Source: an uncultured Roseibium sp.
GTDB lineage: Bacteria; Pseudomonadota; Alphaproteobacteria; Rhizobiales; Stappiaceae
Reading direction: 5' to 3'
Assembly: GCF_963675985.1 (NCBI RefSeq)
Contig: NZ_OY780958.1
Span: 3,596,001 to 3,660,000 of the forward strand
Length of the DNA stretch: 64,000 nucleotides
The position numbers and the translations under genes were made by a program. The notes under the pieces are model-generated. The model was given only the letters and a program-made list of their open reading frames with translations. It had not been told where the DNA came from and ran no database searches. Shown in pieces: positions 61,260 through 64,000 of this stretch. Within the stretch, counting starts at the first letter, position 1. Each line of letters opens with the position of its first letter.

Positions 61260-63620
61260 ATGGGATCGGGTAGTGGCCGCACGGAGAGACAATTCAAGTG
61301 TTCGCGTTCTCTGACAAGAACTGCGAAGATATTTGCGATCGTCTTTTTATCCGTCCCATTGCTTGCACGTCCGTCTCTTGCCGCCATCACCGTTCACTAC
61401 GACGCAGGCACCGATCTGCGCCAGATCGCGAAGACCTATCTCGGGGACGCGGATCTCTGGCCCTCCATCCTGAAGGCCAGCGGCATTGACCGGGTGACAG
61501 ATCTCATGCCCGGCCAGGGGCTGACGGTTCCAACCACTGAGGTCGCGGCCGCCCGCTCCGCGCTCGACAGCTCCAACGCCCGGATTCAGGATGCGAATGC
61601 CGCCGGAGCGCAGGTTTTCGCCTTCGATGAAATCGACAAGGCCATCCGTATGCACGATGACGCCTTGACCGAACAGAAGGCCGGCGATTGGAGCAAGACA
61701 CTGGAACTTGCCGTTGCCGCGGAAGGCCTGGCTTCCAAGGCCTATTCCCTGGCGGAGAAAAATCGCGACCAGGCAGCCGAGGCGCGTCTCAGCGACCGGC
61801 AGGGCTGGGTGGAAGGCCTGCGCCCGGAAGAACTCGGCTGGGAGGATCGTGAGATCAATGCGGTTCTGATCGAAGAGGAAAAGGTCCGAACGCTGTCGCG
61901 CTCGACGGCGCAGATCACTTTCCGGGATACAGGCCGGCTTCGCCTCAACGCCAATTCCCATGCTGTCATCCAACGCATGCGCGTCGACCCGCTGAAGAAG
62001 CGGGAAGACGCCAAAGTCTCTCTGGTCGAGGGTGACTTCTACGCCCTGCTTGGCGGAGACTCCGACAGGAAGACGCTGCAGGTCGACGTGCCTGACGTGA
62101 ACGCCCAGATCGACTCCGGCGACTTCTGGGTCCGCCACGACGTCAGCGGCGCCAAGTTCACCAACTACGATGACCGACGCGTCGAAATCGCCGCGCGGGG
62201 GGGCCGGGTCGATCTCGGCCGCAACGAAGGCGTGGTCATCCGTTCCGGTGAAGCCCCGCGTAAAAAGGTCGAACTGCTGAGGACGCCCGACCTGCTGGCC
62301 CCCGCAGACGACGGCGAAGTCTATAACCGTATGGCTGACCTCTCCTGGAGCCCGGTGAAGGATGCGGCTGGTTACTGGCTGGAGGTCGCCCGCGATCCGA
62401 ACTTCAATCACATGGTGGATTCCATATCGGCCCTGCCCGATACCTCGTTCACCCTGAAAAACCTGGATACCGGCATCTACTACTGGCGGATTTCCGCTCT
62501 CGACCAGTTCGGTCTGCCGGGACCGCGCAGCCTCTCGCACCGGTTCGACATGCGGATCGACAACGCACCGCCCTATCTGCGCCTCGATGCACCGCTGAGC
62601 AGCGACATCTACCGGGAAGCCTCGGTCGAGGTGAAGGGCGAAAGCGAGCCGGGCGCGGACGTTTCGGTCAACGGGACCCCGGCCGAGGTCGACGATCAGG
62701 GGCGCTACTCTCTCGCCGTTTCGCTGAAGCCGGGCTCGAACGTCTTGACGGTCCTGTCTCGGGATGCCGCCGGCAATGAAACAAAAGTGTCGCGCGAGGT
62801 GGTCCATATGCCGGACGCCACTGCAGAGATCACCTTCAACACCGTCCTTCCCCGGATCTCGGCCAGGCACTTCGTCGCAAACGGCAGCGAGATTTCCCTC
62901 TCCGGTCGGACCGAGAAAAACGCGAAATTGCAGGTGCTGGGCCCAGACGGCGGCATTCGCACCAGCGCAGCAACCGACGGCGATGGCGTCTTCGCCTTCA
63001 CGCTTCCGCTCAGCGCCGATGCAAGCGACTTCCAGATCAATGTAACCAGCGCGTCGGGCTTTTCCACCCGGGACAGTTTTATGGTCAGCATCGACCGGGA
63101 CCCGCCGGCGATCGACCTCGACACGCCCCTGCCCCGCCTCACCTCGACAGAGTTCCTGGCACTGCGTGGCACGGTGACCGACAGCCGCACGGTGCAACTC
63201 AACGGGCGGGACATTCCCCTCAGGGACACTCTTTTCGATGAGGTCATCACCCTGATGGAAGGGGAAAACACCATCGAGATGTCGGCGAGCGATCTGGCCG
63301 GCAACGTCACGGTCGAAACCTGGACCGTGATGCTCGACCAGAGTCCGCCAAGCTATGTGAGCCATACGATCAAGCCGGGCAGCGGCGGTCGGGTGACTGT
63401 GGAAGTCAAGGCGGAAGACGCGAGCGGTCTTGCGAAGGCCGCGCCGTTTACCTTGTTGTCGAATGGAACTCAAGTGGACGGCTTCTTGCGCTACAACAAG
63501 CTCAGCAAAAGTTACAGGGGCGCAGTGGCGGTCGCCTCGGCTGATATTTCGGGGGTTCGTCTTGCAGGTATCGAACTGCAGGACGATGCCGGAAACCGGA
63601 TCCGGGTCCGGTTGAAATGA
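61260..63620 (+). CDS. LysM/FecR-domain envelope protein with Ig-like repeats
   Basis: This 786-residue exported protein has an N-terminal signal region ending near RPSLAA, a LysM-like peptidoglycan-binding segment (about residues 43-95, YDAGTDLRQIAKTYLGDADLWPSILKASG), a helical region (100-200), a FecR-type domain (about 215-310, RLNANSHAVI and VDVPDVNAQIDSGDFWV), and three or four Ig/Fn3-like repeats (about 340-780), such as WSPVKDAAGYWLEVA. It is likely attached to the cell wall as a structural or signalling protein. The start codon is uncertain: ATG 61260 has a poor ribosome site. The stop overlaps the next ATG. Confidence 0.8.
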   Translation: MGSGSGRTERQFKCSRSLTRTAKIFAIVFLSVPLLARPSLAAITVHYDAGTDLRQIAKTYLGDADLWPSILKASGIDRVTDLMPGQGLTVPTTEVAAARSALDSSNARIQDANAAGAQVFAFDEIDKAIRMHDDALTEQKAGDWSKTLELAVAAEGLASKAYSLAEKNRDQAAEARLSDRQGWVEGLRPEELGWEDREINAVLIEEEKVRTLSRSTAQITFRDTGRLRLNANSHAVIQRMRVDPLKKREDAKVSLVEGDFYALLGGDSDRKTLQVDVPDVNAQIDSGDFWVRHDVSGAKFTNYDDRRVEIAARGGRVDLGRNEGVVIRSGEAPRKKVELLRTPDLLAPADDGEVYNRMADLSWSPVKDAAGYWLEVARDPNFNHMVDSISALPDTSFTLKNLDTGIYYWRISALDQFGLPGPRSLSHRFDMRIDNAPPYLRLDAPLSSDIYREASVEVKGESEPGADVSVNGTPAEVDDQGRYSLAVSLKPGSNVLTVLSRDAAGNETKVSREVVHMPDATAEITFNTVLPRISARHFVANGSEISLSGRTEKNAKLQVLGPDGGIRTSAATDGDGVFAFTLPLSADASDFQINVTSASGFSTRDSFMVSIDRDPPAIDLDTPLPRLTSTEFLALRGTVTDSRTVQLNGRDIPLRDTLFDEVITLMEGENTIEMSASDLAGNVTVETWTVMLDQSPPSYVSHTIKPGSGGRVTVEVKAEDASGLAKAAPFTLLSNGTQVDGFLRYNKLSKSYRGAVAVASADISGVRLAGIELQDDAGNRIRVRLK

Positions 63621-64000
63621 CGGGGATAGTCGCGGGAATGTTTTCAGTCGAAGCACGCCGCTTTAGGAATATCCGCAGGAAGAAAAAGGCGTTTGCCACC
63701 GCCGTTCTGCTTACGCCACTGATGATGGTCGTGCCGGCTTCAGCCCAGCAGGCGAAGCCAATCGATGTCCCGCTGCTGGTCACCTACGGCGCTGACGCAC
63801 CAACCCGCGAAGGCGACCCCACCCACCGGCAGATCATCTATATCGAGCTCCCCGACACGCTGGAGGAACGGGTCTATCTGCGCCTGTTCGACCCGGAAAG
63901 CGGCGGCGATCACGACCTTCTCTACGGTCCGGCCAATTCCGAAACCCGCTTTGCGCTTTATGGCGGCGACGGAGCCTTTGCCGGCGACCGCACGATCGGT
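63617..64000 (+). CDS. Exported protein, start only (runs off the window)
   Basis: An open frame begins at ATG 63617, overlapping the stop of the FecR/LysM gene by 4 nt (ATGA), and stays open to the window end (128 codons). A long basic N-terminus (RRFRNIRRKKK) leads into a hydrophobic signal segment ending VVPASA, so the protein is exported. The visible mature part contains IIYIELPDTLEERVYLRLFDPES. I do not recognise a family. The overlap indicates that it works with the upstream surface protein. Confidence 0.75.
   Translation, partial: MTGIVAGMFSVEARRFRNIRRKKKAFATAVLLTPLMMVVPASAQQAKPIDVPLLVTYGADAPTREGDPTHRQIIYIELPDTLEERVYLRLFDPESGGDHDLLYGPANSETRFALYGGDGAFAGDRTIG

Noticed and set aside
61347..63656. 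769-codon open frame on the minus strand
   Set aside because: It lies opposite the LysM/FecR gene, has low-complexity composition and no start signal.

Overview
This 64 kb window looks like chromosomal DNA of a GC-rich alphaproteobacterium of the Hyphomicrobiales (Rhizobiales), most like the marine Stappiaceae (Labrenzia, Roseibium, Stappia, Pannonibacter). The grounds are a PdhS-type PleC/DivJ-family kinase, an Irr-type iron control element, paired BA14K proteins, the cysG-DUF2849-cysI-cysH-DUF934 gene order, polyamine and TRAP uptake clusters, and dispersed rhizobial-type palindromic repeats. Family names come from recognising the translated sequences; no database search was run. No rRNA, tRNA, CRISPR array or complete insertion sequence was seen.

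Layout. 0.2-5.2 kb: a large PAS sensor kinase, split by a one-base frameshift, and a DUF4336 gene. 5.2-8.6 kb: a ferric-iron ABC transporter (binding protein and fused permease, no ATPase) behind an Irr-type site and a strong 5' UTR hairpin. 8.7-10.5 kb: an FtsH protease. 10.8-12.2 kb: a 3-oxoacid CoA-transferase pair. 12.4-12.6 kb: a small membrane protein. 12.7-22.5 kb: a putrescine import and catabolism cluster (potFGHI, two glutamine-synthetase-like ligases, a putrescine aminotransferase, a GntR/FCD regulator with two matching GTGATCAC operators). 22.5-25.1 kb: SDR dehydrogenase, phosphodiester glycosidase and Nudix hydrolase. 25.1-25.4 kb: a MITE-like element. 25.4-30.2 kb: assimilatory sulfate reduction and siroheme genes. 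30.4-31.5 kb: an exported protein of unknown function.

32.2-40.9 kb: a 2238-residue glycine-rich autotransporter facing a divergent LytS/LytR-type two-component pair. 41.3-48.9 kb: thiolase, an sRNA-like locus, a glycosyltransferase, a degenerate receiver/HD-GYP-like protein, a flavoprotein, a DUF188 protein, two BA14K proteins and a cold-shock protein. 49.0-58.1 kb: an RpiR-regulated cluster made of an N-formylglutamate-amidohydrolase-family enzyme, a TRAP transporter, a third glutamine-synthetase-like ligase, an aldehyde dehydrogenase and an iron-type alcohol dehydrogenase. 58.1-64 kb: a membrane diguanylate cyclase, a DUF4405 membrane protein behind an FNR-like site, a ChaC-type cyclotransferase and a LysM/FecR/Ig-like surface protein with the start of a coupled gene.

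The most interesting region is 49.0-58.1 kb. Its enzymes can be arranged into a gamma-glutamylation route for an imported amino alcohol: ligation to glutamate, oxidation of the alcohol to aldehyde and then acid, and amide hydrolysis. Two near-identical TGTA-N8-TACA operators lie between the RpiR regulator and the operon. The pathway and its substrate are inferences from gene content.
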